Made by a program: the position numbers and the translations under genes. This document shows, piece by piece, positions 55,268 through 64,000 of a stretch of 64,000 nt of DNA (its first letter is position 1; each line of letters starts with the position of its first letter). The DNA lies in the NCBI GenBank assembly GCA_037013685.1, contig CM072919.1, forward strand, positions 1,117,616-1,181,615, given 5' to 3'. This DNA is from Acridotheres tristis. Its lineage: Eukaryota > Chordata > Aves > Passeriformes > Sturnidae. The notes beneath the pieces were generated by a model that ran no database searches, was not told the DNA's origin, and saw only the letters and a program-made list of their open reading frames with translations.

Positions 55268-55655
55268 AGAGCTGGGGGTGCTCAGCTGGAGAGGAGAAGG
55301 ATCCAGGGAGAGCTGAGAGCCCCTTGCAGGGCCTAAAGGGGCTCCAGGAGAGCTGGAGAGGGACTGGGGACAAGGGATGGAGGGACAGGACACAGGGAAT
55401 GGCTTCCACTGCCAGAGGGCAGGGCTGGATGGGATATTGGGCAGGAATTGTTCCCTCGGAGGGTGGGCAGGCCCTGGCACAGGGTGCCCAGAGCAGCTGT
55501 GGCTGCCCCTGGATCCCTGGCAGTGTCCCAGGCCAGGTTGGACATTGGGATTGGAGCAGCCTGGGACAGTGGAAGGTGTCCCTGCCATGGCAGGGGTGGC
55601 ACTGGATGGGCTTCAAGGTCTCTCCTAACCCAAACCATTCTGGGATTCTGTGAGA
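55268..55655 (+). mobile_element. CR1 LINE 3' region, young subfamily, plus strand
   Basis: GAGCTGGGGGTGCTCAGCTG through GGGACAGGACACAGGG and CAGCCTGGGACAGTGGAAGG to GGGCTTCAAGGTCTCTCC and CATTCTGGGATTCTGTGAG. It has a complete 3' terminus and is the same subfamily as 4062-4470. Confidence 0.95.
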
Positions 55656-55974
55656 ACATCAGGGAGAGGGAGGAAGAGAAGGGCTGCAAGTGGGAAGGAG
55701 AGACCCTTGACAATGTGAGATGATTAATTTTGCAGAAAAGAAAATTCATTCTACATTTTTAGGATAAACACTGCAGGTTTTATTCTTCAGGTCCTGTTTC
55801 TAAAAGCTCCTGTTCCCTTGCAAAGCCCATGAACACCTGAGAGGCTCCTTTCAAATTCACTTGGAAGTCTGGGGGAGGAAACAGAAGCTTCAGCTCCCCA
55901 AGGTGATGAGTTTGTGGTGTGATTAACGTGAGACAAGTGTAGAGAAGCAGAGCCCACAGCCAGAGATCCCTTAT

Positions 55975-56130
55975 GGAGTTGTTTAAGTTGGAAAAGCTCT
56001 CTAAGATCATCGAGTCCAGCCATTAACCCAGCCCTGCCAGGTCCACCACTGAACCACAGCCCTGAGCACATCTGCACAGCTTTTCTGAACACTTTCAGGG
56101 ACAGTGGCTCCACCACTTCCCTGGGCTCCC
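55975..56130 (-). mobile_element. CR1 LINE fragment
   Basis: GTTTAAGTTGGAAAAGCTCT, CTAAGATCATCGAGTCCAGC and GGGACAGTGGCTCCACCACT are the complement of CR1 3' sequence. The extreme terminus is missing. Confidence 0.88.
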
Positions 56131-56214
56131 CATGATGCCTTAAGTTTCTCTGTTCTGATTTGGTGTGCAGCTTTTAGTTTTATATTAAGGGTTCCTAGGA
56201 TCTTTCCACAGGGT

Positions 56215-56600
56215 GGTGAAGACAAAACAGTCCCATTCCAGCTGGGGACTCAAGGAAAATCTCTTCAAACTTCAGGCCCTAAGCAAAAACAACGTGAAAA
56301 GAGGAGGGTGGGCAAGCAGGCAAGGAGGATGAAACTTCATGATTTGAGGCTGTTAATTGGACAGTTCTGTATGCAAATGCACTAAAACCTATAAAAATAT
56401 AAGATCTCATGACCAAGCTCTCTTTTGCTTCCATCTTGGAGCCATCCAGGCAGGGCCATGACTGTGGCACTGGCACTGCCAGGGCGTGGCCTTCGAAGTC
56501 CCCTCAGTAAATATCCATTTTATTCCTCTTAACTCTGTCAGCCTCTGTTCCAGCTCCTCTAGGCACCACCCACGAGCCACCCATGTGGGGACCAAGGGCC
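56215..56600 (+). mobile_element. Probable solo LTR
   Basis: Layout of an avian LTR. A U3-like stretch (TGTTAATTGGACAGTTC, ATGCAAATGCAC) is followed by CCTATAAAAATATAAG, then TTTTGCTTCCATCTTGGAGC. CCCCTCAGTAAATATCC, TTTTATTCCTCTTAACTCTG and CAGCCTCTGTTCCAGC stand where R-U5 should be. Ends are approximate and no target duplication was resolved. Confidence 0.6.
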
Positions 56601-57054
56601 CTGTGACAGCACCTCCCCAGCAGCTGCCTCTGCTCCCAGTGGGTCCCATCTCCGGGTGCTGGGGGAGGCTCTGGGGGGCTGCAGGTGTCCACATGTGGAT
56701 GTGGAACTTCTCTCTCTGTGGTGCTTTTCCAGCTTTTTTCCTCTCCATTCTCCTGCAGCTTTTTTTTGCAGCCCTCTCCATCTGCTCCTCTCCACATCAT
56801 TTAACTCATAGCTCCTGGGGGGTTCTCACCCACCACCCCCCTTTGCACTGACCCGAGGCCTCCCTGAAATGCCACACGAAGGACTCCAGTGCCCAGGGGA
56901 GAAGGAAGAGCTGCGGAATAACCCGGGCAGCCGGGTGACAGCGGCTCTGTTTGCACACTGGATAAATCAGCCAGGAGCCTCCGTGTCCAGAGCACACGTG
57001 CACAACCCTTTACAAATGAAGAGCAGGAAACAAAAACTTCATCCATTAACATAA

Positions 57055-57175
57055 TGACAGGTATTTCCCTGTTCTTAAGCCAGGCCTGGCCGAGCAAAAC
57101 ACTTAAGTACATGATTAATTTGAAGTCTAAGAGACTTAAGCACATGCTTAAGTGTTCTGCAGCCCCGGACCTAAC
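57055..57175. mobile_element. Possible ancient amniote repeat with hairpin
   Basis: GAGACTTAAGCACATGCTTA, AGTG and GCAAAACACTTAAGTACATG recall an old repeat in reptile and bird genomes carrying CTTAAGCACATGCTTAAGTG. Arms 57094-57113 and 57143-57159 are near reverse complements and can fold into a stem of about 16-20 base pairs. Family name not asserted. Confidence 0.5.
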
Positions 57176-57859
57176 GACAGAGGTTTCCACAGAGCAATCC
57201 GTGCTCCCGACTTGTTCCAGTGGTGCTCAGATGTATGGATTAAGGGTGCCATAAACAGTTGAGATATTCTGTTTAAACAATCATTTGTTGACAAGACTAT
57301 TCTAAGCCCATCGAATCCCTAAGTGATAGATGTATGTTGTCTCTCTGAGTCTCATGCTGTATCAGCCATTGATTTTTTTCCAGCCTGGATGCTAAGGTAA
57401 CCTTTACCTGAGAGCTTAGGCAGAAAGCCATGGGCGTGTGCTCACCACGCTGGCTGTTTGCACGGCTGGGCTCAGCTTTGCTGGCACAAGGCTGCCCTGG
57501 AGCTCTGCAAGGGCCGGGGATGAAGGAGCAGCTCTGGTGCTGCACTGCACAGCCTGGGAATGTCTGTGAGGTGCTCCTCTCTTCCCCAGAGCTTTTTCCA
57601 GGATCTCCCTCCAACCCAAGTCACGGCTCAGGGTGGTTTCTCATCCTCCAGGGAGCAGCAATCTTGTGCTACCATCCATCTCCCCACTCAGCAGCCGTTT
57701 CAGGAGATGTTTCCTTCCAGAGCTCACAGGTACCCCGCTGGCTCCATCCCCGTGCGTCGGGACACCCTTCTTGGAGATCTGTTTTAATCACATTTATACA
57801 CTGTAACCAGGGGAAGGAATCTATTGACAGTCTGTCTTCACATTTCTGTCAATTCTTCC
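57176..57859. other. Unique intergenic sequence
   Basis: A short AT-rich patch lies at 57240-57320 (AAACAATCATTTGTTGAC). No gene recognised. Confidence 0.45.
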
Positions 57860-58265
57860 AGAGACATCATTAAATCCAAGAGTGGATCTTAATTTAACGT
57901 GTTAGCTAACGGGTTATTTAATTAGTTTTCAATAACCCCCAAAAAAGTGGGGGGTGGGGAAATGGGCTAGGTATTAAGGGGAGAAAAAACCCAGCAGAGC
58001 AGAGAGCAGGATGATGAACACATCCAGGTTTCCCGGATCTGCAGAGAAATTGTCTCCTCAGCCCCTTCGCCCCTTCTCTCTCACAAGAAAGAGCCCTGTT
58101 GCGTTTTCCCCCTCTCCCCACTGTGTTCAATAATAAATGAAAATGGTAAAAAGCAATTCATACACAGGCTAAGCGTCTGGATTTATTATCAAGACAATTA
58201 CACCGAGGAGAATTCCCGGAAAATTACTCTTCGAAGTCTTTCTCTGGCACCCCCTCCTAGTTTGG
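57860..58265. promoter_or_regulatory. AT-rich candidate noncoding elements
   Basis: The left core has CTTAATTTAACGTGTTAGC and TTATTTAATTAGTTTTCAAT. The right core has TTCAATAATAAATG, GGATTTATTATCAAGACAAT and TACACCGAGGAGAATTCCCG. They directly precede the CpG-island cluster and could be promoter-proximal regulatory sequence. Confidence 0.42.
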
Positions 58266-58299
58266 ATAAATACAGCAGCAATTACTGCTGCGGGAGAGA

Positions 58300-59190
58300 G
58301 GAGGTCACGGGAAAAGGGGTGCCAGCACCTCGTGCCCCAGCCAGGCTGGCGTTCGGGTGGCGTTTGTCACCGGCGGGGGTGGCTTTGTGCGCGGGGAGGT
58401 GGCGGGGCTTGGTAGGGGGAGGTGGGCTCGGGCGGGTCTGTGCGGGATCGGCTGTGGCTGCTCCGAGCTTGGGGAGCGGCCCCGGCGGGCTCTGAGCCGC
58501 TCGGGAGGATTTTGGAGACCCACGCTCCGTGTCCCGAGCACGTCCGGGTGGGCGAGGGGCAGGCCTGGGCACCCCAACCTGCAGAGACCCCCTGCCTGTC
58601 CCCCAGGGCAGCTGCTGCTCTGGCTGGGGCTTGGCGGGTCCCTGCCTTGTCCCTGCGTCGTCCCGGCTGATTGTTTCCATTTCTGTTTTCCCTCATCCCC
58701 GTCCCTACCTTGTCTCTATCCCTGCCTCGTCCCGTTCCCTTTCTCATCCCCATCGCTGCCTTGTCATCATCCCTGCATCATTTCCCATTTTCCTCATCCC
58801 CCTCCCTGCCGTGTCACCATCCTCGCCTTGTCCCCTTCCCCGTCTCCCCTCACCCCCATCAGTGCCTGTCTCTGTCCCTGCCTGTCCCCATCCCAGCTCC
58901 ATTTCCCATTTCCCCTCAGCCCAGCCCTTCCTGCCCCCACCGCGGCCTCCCCCGGCTCTTCCCTCGGGCCGGGCGGGTCCCGCAGCCCCGGGGGGGAGGG
59001 GGGTACCCGGTACCTGTTGCGGGGCTGAGCCGCCGGGACCGGGGGGGGCCGGGCCCGCTCCCCCTCCCCGGGCCGCTCTGCAGATCGCACAAGGCCCGGC
59101 CTTCCCTCTGCCCTCGGGAGCCGCGAGAAAAGTGTCCAAAGCCGGGATCTTAGCGAAAAAGCTCCTCCCGAACCAGGTGAAGGAGCCTGA
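58300..59190. promoter_or_regulatory. CpG island, leftmost of a cluster
   Basis: GC-rich with frequent CpGs, especially 58300-58560 and 58970-59150, flanking a C/T-rich tandem tract at 58625-58925. Suggests a germline-unmethylated promoter or Polycomb-type island. No first exon was recognised. The plus frame 58529-59254 ends in a Lys-rich stretch, but runs through the tract and is unsupported. Confidence 0.6.
58625..58925. repeat. Degenerate C/T-rich tandem tract
   Basis: Imperfect repeats of CCCTGCCTTGTC, CCCCATCC and TTTCCCATTTTCC blocks over about 300 bases on the plus strand, within the CpG-island cluster. Confidence 0.7.
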
Positions 59191-59239
59191 AGAGACAGGA
59201 AAATATCTGCGGGAAATAGAGAAACAGAGGGGGAAAAAA

Positions 59240-59352
59240 TTTAAATATATATAGCATATATTTTAAAAATCGCATTTACATTAAAAAATCCTCTCGCTTT
59301 CTATATATATCATGTGTAAGATATATATACTATAGATTATCTATATTGTGTA
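59240..59352. other. AT-only patch inside the CpG-island cluster
   Basis: About 110 bases that are almost pure A/T with repeated TATATA (AAATATATATAGCATATATT, CTATATATATCATG, GATATATATACTATAG). They split two strongly GC-rich islands. Possible TATA region, matrix-attachment-like DNA or an AT microsatellite. Confidence 0.75.
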
Positions 59353-59359
59353 TAAAATT

Positions 59360-60530
59360 GACTGCATCTGGCTCGCGTGCTGTCGGTGCACAGGGGATGC
59401 GGCGCGGCAGAACGCGCTCGGTTCCTCCCGTTCTCTCAATGTTTTACCGACCCCGGCCCCGCCCCGGCTCCTGCCTCCAACTCCCCGAGCCTCAGAGAGC
59501 TTTTGGGGTGCTCAGAGACTCGGGTTTGAAGGTCTCCAAAATGCAGAAGGACCAAAAAGTGGCAGAAGCCAGAGCAGGGGGAGCAAGGACATTTCGGAGG
59601 TCTGGGGGACACCCACGGTCCCGTCCAGTAAAGCACGGGTGAACTCGATGCGTGTGTCCCACTGGGGGACACCCGCACCCCAGCTCGGCTCGGGGATGGC
59701 CAGGCCTGACCGGAGAAAGGCAGAGAGAAAACGGGAGGGAGGAGGAAAATTAGGGAAAAATAAATAAAATAAAAATTCGATTGTATAAATTTTGTATCTC
59801 GCAACTGGGCGAAATCCCAGTGATTTTTCCACGCTTTTCCCCCGAAAGCTCCGACGGGGTCGAGCCCTCCCCGTGCCGCTGCCAGGGTGTAAAGTTCAGC
59901 GCTGCTCTGCAGGGAACTTTTGAAAACAAATTGCGGCTGAAAGAGGCTCCCGGAGGCTCTCGGTGGTGCTCGCGGGGAGGAGGCAGCGGGGGGGACCCGG
60001 GCCCCGGGCCCCGGCCGAGGTGGGTGCGGAACCCCGGGGGCGCCCGGCCCCGGCCCGGGATGCGCCGCAGCTCCGCGGGACCGCTTCGTTCAGGGAAAAC
60101 CTGCGGGGGTTACATCGAAAAGAGACACGGCCCGTCCTCAAACTGCCCCCCCGGGGGAGAAATCGGATAGAAACCCTCCCGTCCCCACTCCCCGCCGCCG
60201 CCGCGACCCCTCCGCTGCCTCCCGCTGAGTTTCGAGGCCGCCCAAAGTTTCCGGGTAAACGAGAAAAGTCTCCGGAAAGGCCGTGGAGGGGTCGGTTCAG
60301 CCTCTCGCCCTCCCTCCCGACCCCTCCGCACCGCTTCCCCCCGGTGCTGCCGCTTTCCCCCCCTCCCAGCGCGGCCCACGCCCGACCCACCGGCACCGGG
60401 GCGAGGCGGGCGGCGGAGCCGGCCGGGGGAGGGGGCAGGTCCCGGCCGGAACCCCGCTCTGGTCCTGTCCCTAAACACCTCCCGGGCCGAATTTGCGGAG
60501 AGAATGAAAATTTTCACGCGGGTAGGGCAT
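59360..60530. promoter_or_regulatory. CpG island, central
   Basis: The densest CpG stretch of the window lies at about 59840-60480 (GCCGCCGCCGCGACC, GGCACCGGGGCGAGGCGGGC, CCCGGGCCCCGGCCG). Frames here (59963-60646 plus, 59896-60396 minus) are Arg/Pro/Gly-rich and overlap. A promoter is plausible; transcription direction cannot be judged. Confidence 0.7.
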
Positions 60531-60649
60531 TTAAAAAATTATATCATATCCCGCCAAAGGGAAAGGGAACGAAGTCGGGAGGGGTGGGGAAAGGGCCTGA
60601 TCTTGCTGCTAAAACTGTCTTAAAATTGGAAAAAAAAAAAAAGTAAAAA

Positions 60650-61075
60650 GCCTGCGAGGGCGCAGATCTCGATGATCGGCCGAGGGGAGCCGGGATTTTA
60701 AGGAGAAGAAGCGATCGGTGGGGAAAGGGCCGGAGTTTTTTCCTGGCTGGATTCCTTCCCGGGGCGCAACAAACCACAGTGCAACGCGACTGGGCGCCGC
60801 AGGGAGAGTGGGGAAGGGAAAATCGCACCCGAACAGGCGGAACAGGGAGGGAAAGGGGCAGAAACGCGGGGCTGCCCCAGCCCGCGGCCGGCCCGGGGGG
60901 AGCCGAGCCCCGGGGAGGGGGCGCGGTCGGGACGGCGGGGCCGGGGGGCTGCGGTCCCGGCGCTGCGCCCCCCGAGCGGCTCTCTCCATATCCCGCTTTA
61001 ATGACCCCAAGTCCAGGCGGAACTTTTCCGGCGTGGCTGGGTTTTTTTCCTGCTTTGTTTTGTTTTGGAAGCGAA
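60650..61075. promoter_or_regulatory. CpG island
   Basis: CpG-rich from GCGAGGGCGCAG to GGCGTGGCTGG, including GCGCGGTCGGGACGGCGGGG. A short A-run (60629-60641) separates it from the central island. Confidence 0.65.
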
Positions 61076-61094
61076 AGCGTTTGAATCCCCTTCA

Positions 61095-61375
61095 AGAACC
61101 GGTATCAAAGACTCTTTTTTTAAAAGCTATTGATTGCAAAAGTCTTATTTAAACCAACACATTTTAGTTTCTCACATTTTAAAACATCATCTGGGGCCCA
61201 TTGTATGGAAAATCGATTAGCAGGAATTGCCACGCTCTTTGCCTCCCGCTTGATTGTTGGAAAATCGAGACATCCATAGGCAAAGGCTGGGCTGGGGATG
61301 GTTTGGAACCGAAATGAAAGGGTTTGCGAGGGATCTATAGGCACTAAATAATTCACCTGCCAGGCGATGGTGCTG
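61095..61375. promoter_or_regulatory. AT-rich candidate conserved element between CpG islands
   Basis: Contains AAAGCTATTGATTGCAAAAG (TATTGAT 61128-61134), GGAAAATCGATTAGCAGG, GCTTGATTGTTGG, AAATCGAGACATCC and GGCACTAAATAATTCACC. Its CpGs and CUT-type motifs match the distal candidate elements. Confidence 0.45.
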
Positions 61376-61384
61376 TTATTTTGA

Positions 61385-62560
61385 AGCCTTAAAGAACTTT
61401 AAGGAACTTTTTGCTCCCGGCGGGGTGCGTGGAGCCGCGTTCCGGCTCTTTTTCTTTCCTTGCCCGGTAAAACCCGACGGTTTGGCCGGTGCCCGGTGCG
61501 GCCCCTCCGCTGGGGCTGGTCCTGGCCGGGGCGTTTGTGCCTTCGCGCTGTTCCTAAGTGCAACGGGAAAAAAAAAATAAAAATGAAACAGATTTGAGCT
61601 CAAAACAGCCCTCGAGCTGCTCAGCAGCACCGGCGGGCAGGGTAGCGGCAGCAAGGCTCGATACCTCCCCCGGCTTTGGGGCTGCGCACCCCCCGTCTCC
61701 CCTCCGAAGCCCCGGGGGCAGCGGGGCACGGGCGGGGACGCCGAGAGCAGCTCTGGGAAGATGAGGGGTTTGGGGAGGGGGATCTGCTCCTCGCCTCGCT
61801 CCGCGGTCGCTGCGAGGATGTGGCGGGGGTGTGGGGGGCGGGGGCTGCCCCGGATCCCCGCTCCCCCTCCGCACTTACCGCTCTGCACCCCTGGGTGCCC
61901 GCACTGCCCGGCTCCTCTCGGAGCGCTGCCCGGGCGGCTGCGGAGGAGCAGAGGGAAGGGAATTAAATAGGGAGAGGGAGCTCAGGAAGAAAGAGGTGGC
62001 GAGGGAAGGGATCAATAGCATCCAGCTGGCGAATGGAGCCGGGGCCTCTCCCTCGCGCTGGGTCCCGGCCCATCGCCAGAGACTCCGGACGCTCCGAGGG
62101 GCTTCCCCCGGGTCGGGGCCGCCGCGCAGGCAGCGAACCCCGCGGCTCTCACGGACCGCAGCGGCTCGGCCCGGGGCGGACCCCGCACGGCGGCCCGGGC
62201 GGCTCCCGCCGCCTCCCCGCACCCCGGCCCCGCGTGTCTCGGTGCCTCTCGCCCTAATGATATTGCATCGATCGGGGAAGGGCCGGGGGGGGCAGGAGGG
62301 GGGCGCGGGGCTACCGCATTACTCAATTATGTTGCACTAATTACTAAAAAGTCTCTCTCTTTTTTGCTGTTTGCTCGGTGTGAAGCTCGGCGGAGGGCAG
62401 AGCCAGCGCCCGTCCCGGGGGGCTCCCGGTGCTGCGGGCCCGGCGGTGCCGGGGATGGGGGGGGAAGCATCAGGAGCCTGGCACGGGGCCGCGGTGCGGG
62501 ACGGCAGCTGCAGGGATAGATCTATCGATGGGCGGTCGATGCGCTATCGCCATTATTACA
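61385..62560. promoter_or_regulatory. CpG island, right
   Basis: CpG-rich over about 1.1 kb (GGCCGCCGCGCAGGCAGCG, CGCACGGCGGCCCGGGCGGC). It carries GGGATCAATAGCATCC (ATCAATA 62011-62017), GATATTGCATCGATCGGG and TCTATCGATGGGCGG (TATCGAT 62523-62529). No coding exon recognised. Confidence 0.68.
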
Positions 62561-62639
62561 CTCGATGAAACCCTTCCAGACGCAGTTGCTTCATCCCTGG
62601 TTTGTTCCCCACCTCCTCCTCGCCGCTCACCTCGGCACC

Positions 62640-62840
62640 CCCGCTCAGCACCTTCCGGTGCTGCCCGGTTCCAGGCCCCCTGCCCATCCCTGCCCAGCTC
62701 CGCGCTCTCCCATCCCTGTCCTGCTCCAGCTCCCCTGCCCCCCCCTGCCCGGCTCCAGGCCTTCCTGCTCACCCCTGTCCGGCTCTGGGGCTTCCTGCTC
62801 TCCCCTGGCACCTCGACTTCGGCCCCCCTCGCTCATCTCA
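62640..62840. repeat. Degenerate minisatellite, roughly 32-bp units
   Basis: Imperfect tandem copies of blocks such as CTGCCCGGCTCCAGG, CCTTCCTGCTCACCCC, TGTCCGGCTCTGGGG and CTTCCTGCTCTCCCC, about five or six units, C-rich on plus. Confidence 0.65.
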
Positions 62841-63230
62841 GACCGCCCAGTTCATCCCTGCCAGGCTCCGGGTCCCGTTACCTGTCTGAAAGCTCCCCCT
62901 CCCAGCAGAATATCGGGCACTTCGCATCCCCGGCAGAGCCCCCGGGACGCGGTTCTCTCCGTTTCGGGGGTCCCGCGGGCGGTCCTGGCAGGAATGAACC
63001 AGGGGGGAGGCCAAAGGAGGGGCCGAGGTCCCTTCCATATCCCGGCTCCAGGGGCTGGATCGCGGTGTCAGGGGCAGAAAAGGGGAGACCCCCCACCCCC
63101 ACCCTGTTCATCACCTGCCCTTGCCCTGACGTCCCGGGATTTTGCAGGGCTTTATTTTAATGAACTGGGCACTTAATTGACTTCCCGGGAAGGGTGTCAG
63201 ATGGGATAGAAAACTGTGGGATGGATGGGG

Positions 63231-63316
63231 TGGGATGGGATGGGATGGGATGGGATGGGATGGGATGGGATGGGATGGGATGGGATGGGATGGGATGGGA
63301 TGGGATGGGATGGGAT
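63231..63316. repeat. (TGGGA)17 microsatellite
   Basis: About 17 perfect TGGGA units. G3 runs with AT loops fulfil the G-quadruplex rule many times over on the plus strand. It lies between two CpG-rich segments. Minus frames read HPIPS repeats and are artefacts. Confidence 0.97.
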
Positions 63317-63359
63317 GTGTTAAAAGCACTGAATTTGAACGGGATGTGAAATTCGGCTG

Positions 63360-63720
63360 AATTACTCCCTGAGTAGGCGGGGGGCGAGTGGGGCACCACG
63401 AACACCCCCGGAAGGGCCGGGCCCTGCTGTCCCGCACCGCAGTTCCCAGGTCCTCCCGGACGTCCCTCGGCTGTGGAAGCGCCTGGAGCCCGACAGTGGC
63501 TCGGAACTGAGCAGCCCACGCGGGGCTGGCGGGCCCCACCAGCAGGAAGCTATGGATTTTATTTTCATTTTTTCGGTCTGTTCAATAAAGCTTGGGAAAC
63601 CGGCATGTGCCGACCTGGATCAGCGGACGCGGCCGAGAAAGGCCAGAATTGCCCGGGGAGCCCAGCTCGGGATAAGGGGCCCGGGGCAGCTGAAAACGTG
63701 CCTGGAAGGACACGGAGCAC
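63360..63720. promoter_or_regulatory. CpG-rich segment
   Basis: CpGs are frequent (GGCGGGGGGCGAG, CCGGACGTCCCTCGG, GACGCGGCCGAGAAAGG) with a small AT-rich interruption containing TCAATAAAGCTTGGG near 63585. Confidence 0.5.
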
Positions 63721-63764
63721 CAGCCCCTCCGGTGGTCTAGAACCAGCTCACGCTGGCTCTTCAC

Positions 63765-63945
63765 CCAGTCTTCCTCACCCTCCTTTCCTTTACCTTTCCA
63801 TTTCCCTTTTTCCTTTCAGTTTTCTCTTTCCATTCTCCATTTTCCATTTCATTTTCCATTTTCCCTTTGTGCTTTCCATTTTCCATTTCAATTTATTTTT
63901 TGCCTTTCCCTCCTTCCTTCCTTTTTTTTCCTCCTCCTGTTCAGC
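63765..63945. repeat. T/C-rich low-complexity tract (TTTTCCATTTCC-like)
   Basis: Repeated CCATTTTCCATTTC blocks, then CCTTCCTTCC and a T-run. It is pyrimidine-rich on plus and purine-rich on minus. Confidence 0.85.
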
Positions 63946-64000
63946 GCCCTGCAGCACCGTGTGTAGCCCCAAGCGTGTCCCTGTCACCTCCCCTCCCCGT

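Noticed and set aside
58529..59254. 241-codon plus frame ending in a Lys-rich tail
   Set aside because: Runs through a C/T-rich tandem tract and a CpG island, has overlapping frames and no domain; the tail ends at the AT-only patch.

Overview
The window looks like bird nuclear DNA, most likely from a songbird. The main evidence is about twenty CR1 (chicken repeat 1) LINE fragments on both strands. They have the CR1 3' end (ATTCTRTGATTCT-like, no poly-A), and one subfamily is present as several near-identical copies. There are also solo LTRs, a GC-rich background with many chance open frames, and abundant micro- and minisatellites. Species and chromosome cannot be read from the sequence. I found no protein-coding gene, tRNA, rRNA or CRISPR array that I can defend. 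The longest open frames run through simple repeats or CR1.

Layout. 0-12 kb is satellite-rich: a CpG-bearing 19-bp minisatellite (2.5 kb), a perfect (CTTCC)41 tract (4.9 kb), a 1-kb (ATCC)n array (6-7 kb), and a degenerate 10-bp GACCA-type minisatellite (10.1-12.1 kb) interrupted by two oppositely oriented solo LTRs of one family. 12-58 kb is a gene-desert-like stretch in which CR1 copies alternate with short AT-rich islands. Those islands are dense in TAAT/ATTA, TATCGAT/TATTGAT and similar motifs and look like candidate conserved noncoding (enhancer) elements. A (GGAT)n array at 39.2 kb is the inverted counterpart of the 6-kb array. Two stretches near 52.5 and 57.1 kb resemble very old amniote repeats. 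58.3-63.7 kb is a cluster of CpG islands interrupted by an AT-only patch, C/T-rich tandem repeats and a (TGGGA)n G-quadruplex tract.

Interpretation (inference). A CpG-island cluster beside tens of kilobases of gene-free DNA with regularly spaced AT-rich islands is the usual layout of a regulatory landscape around a developmental transcription-factor gene. That gene would lie at or beyond the right edge; no coding exon of it was recognised. The conservation of the candidate elements is a guess from base composition and motif content and has not been tested by alignment.
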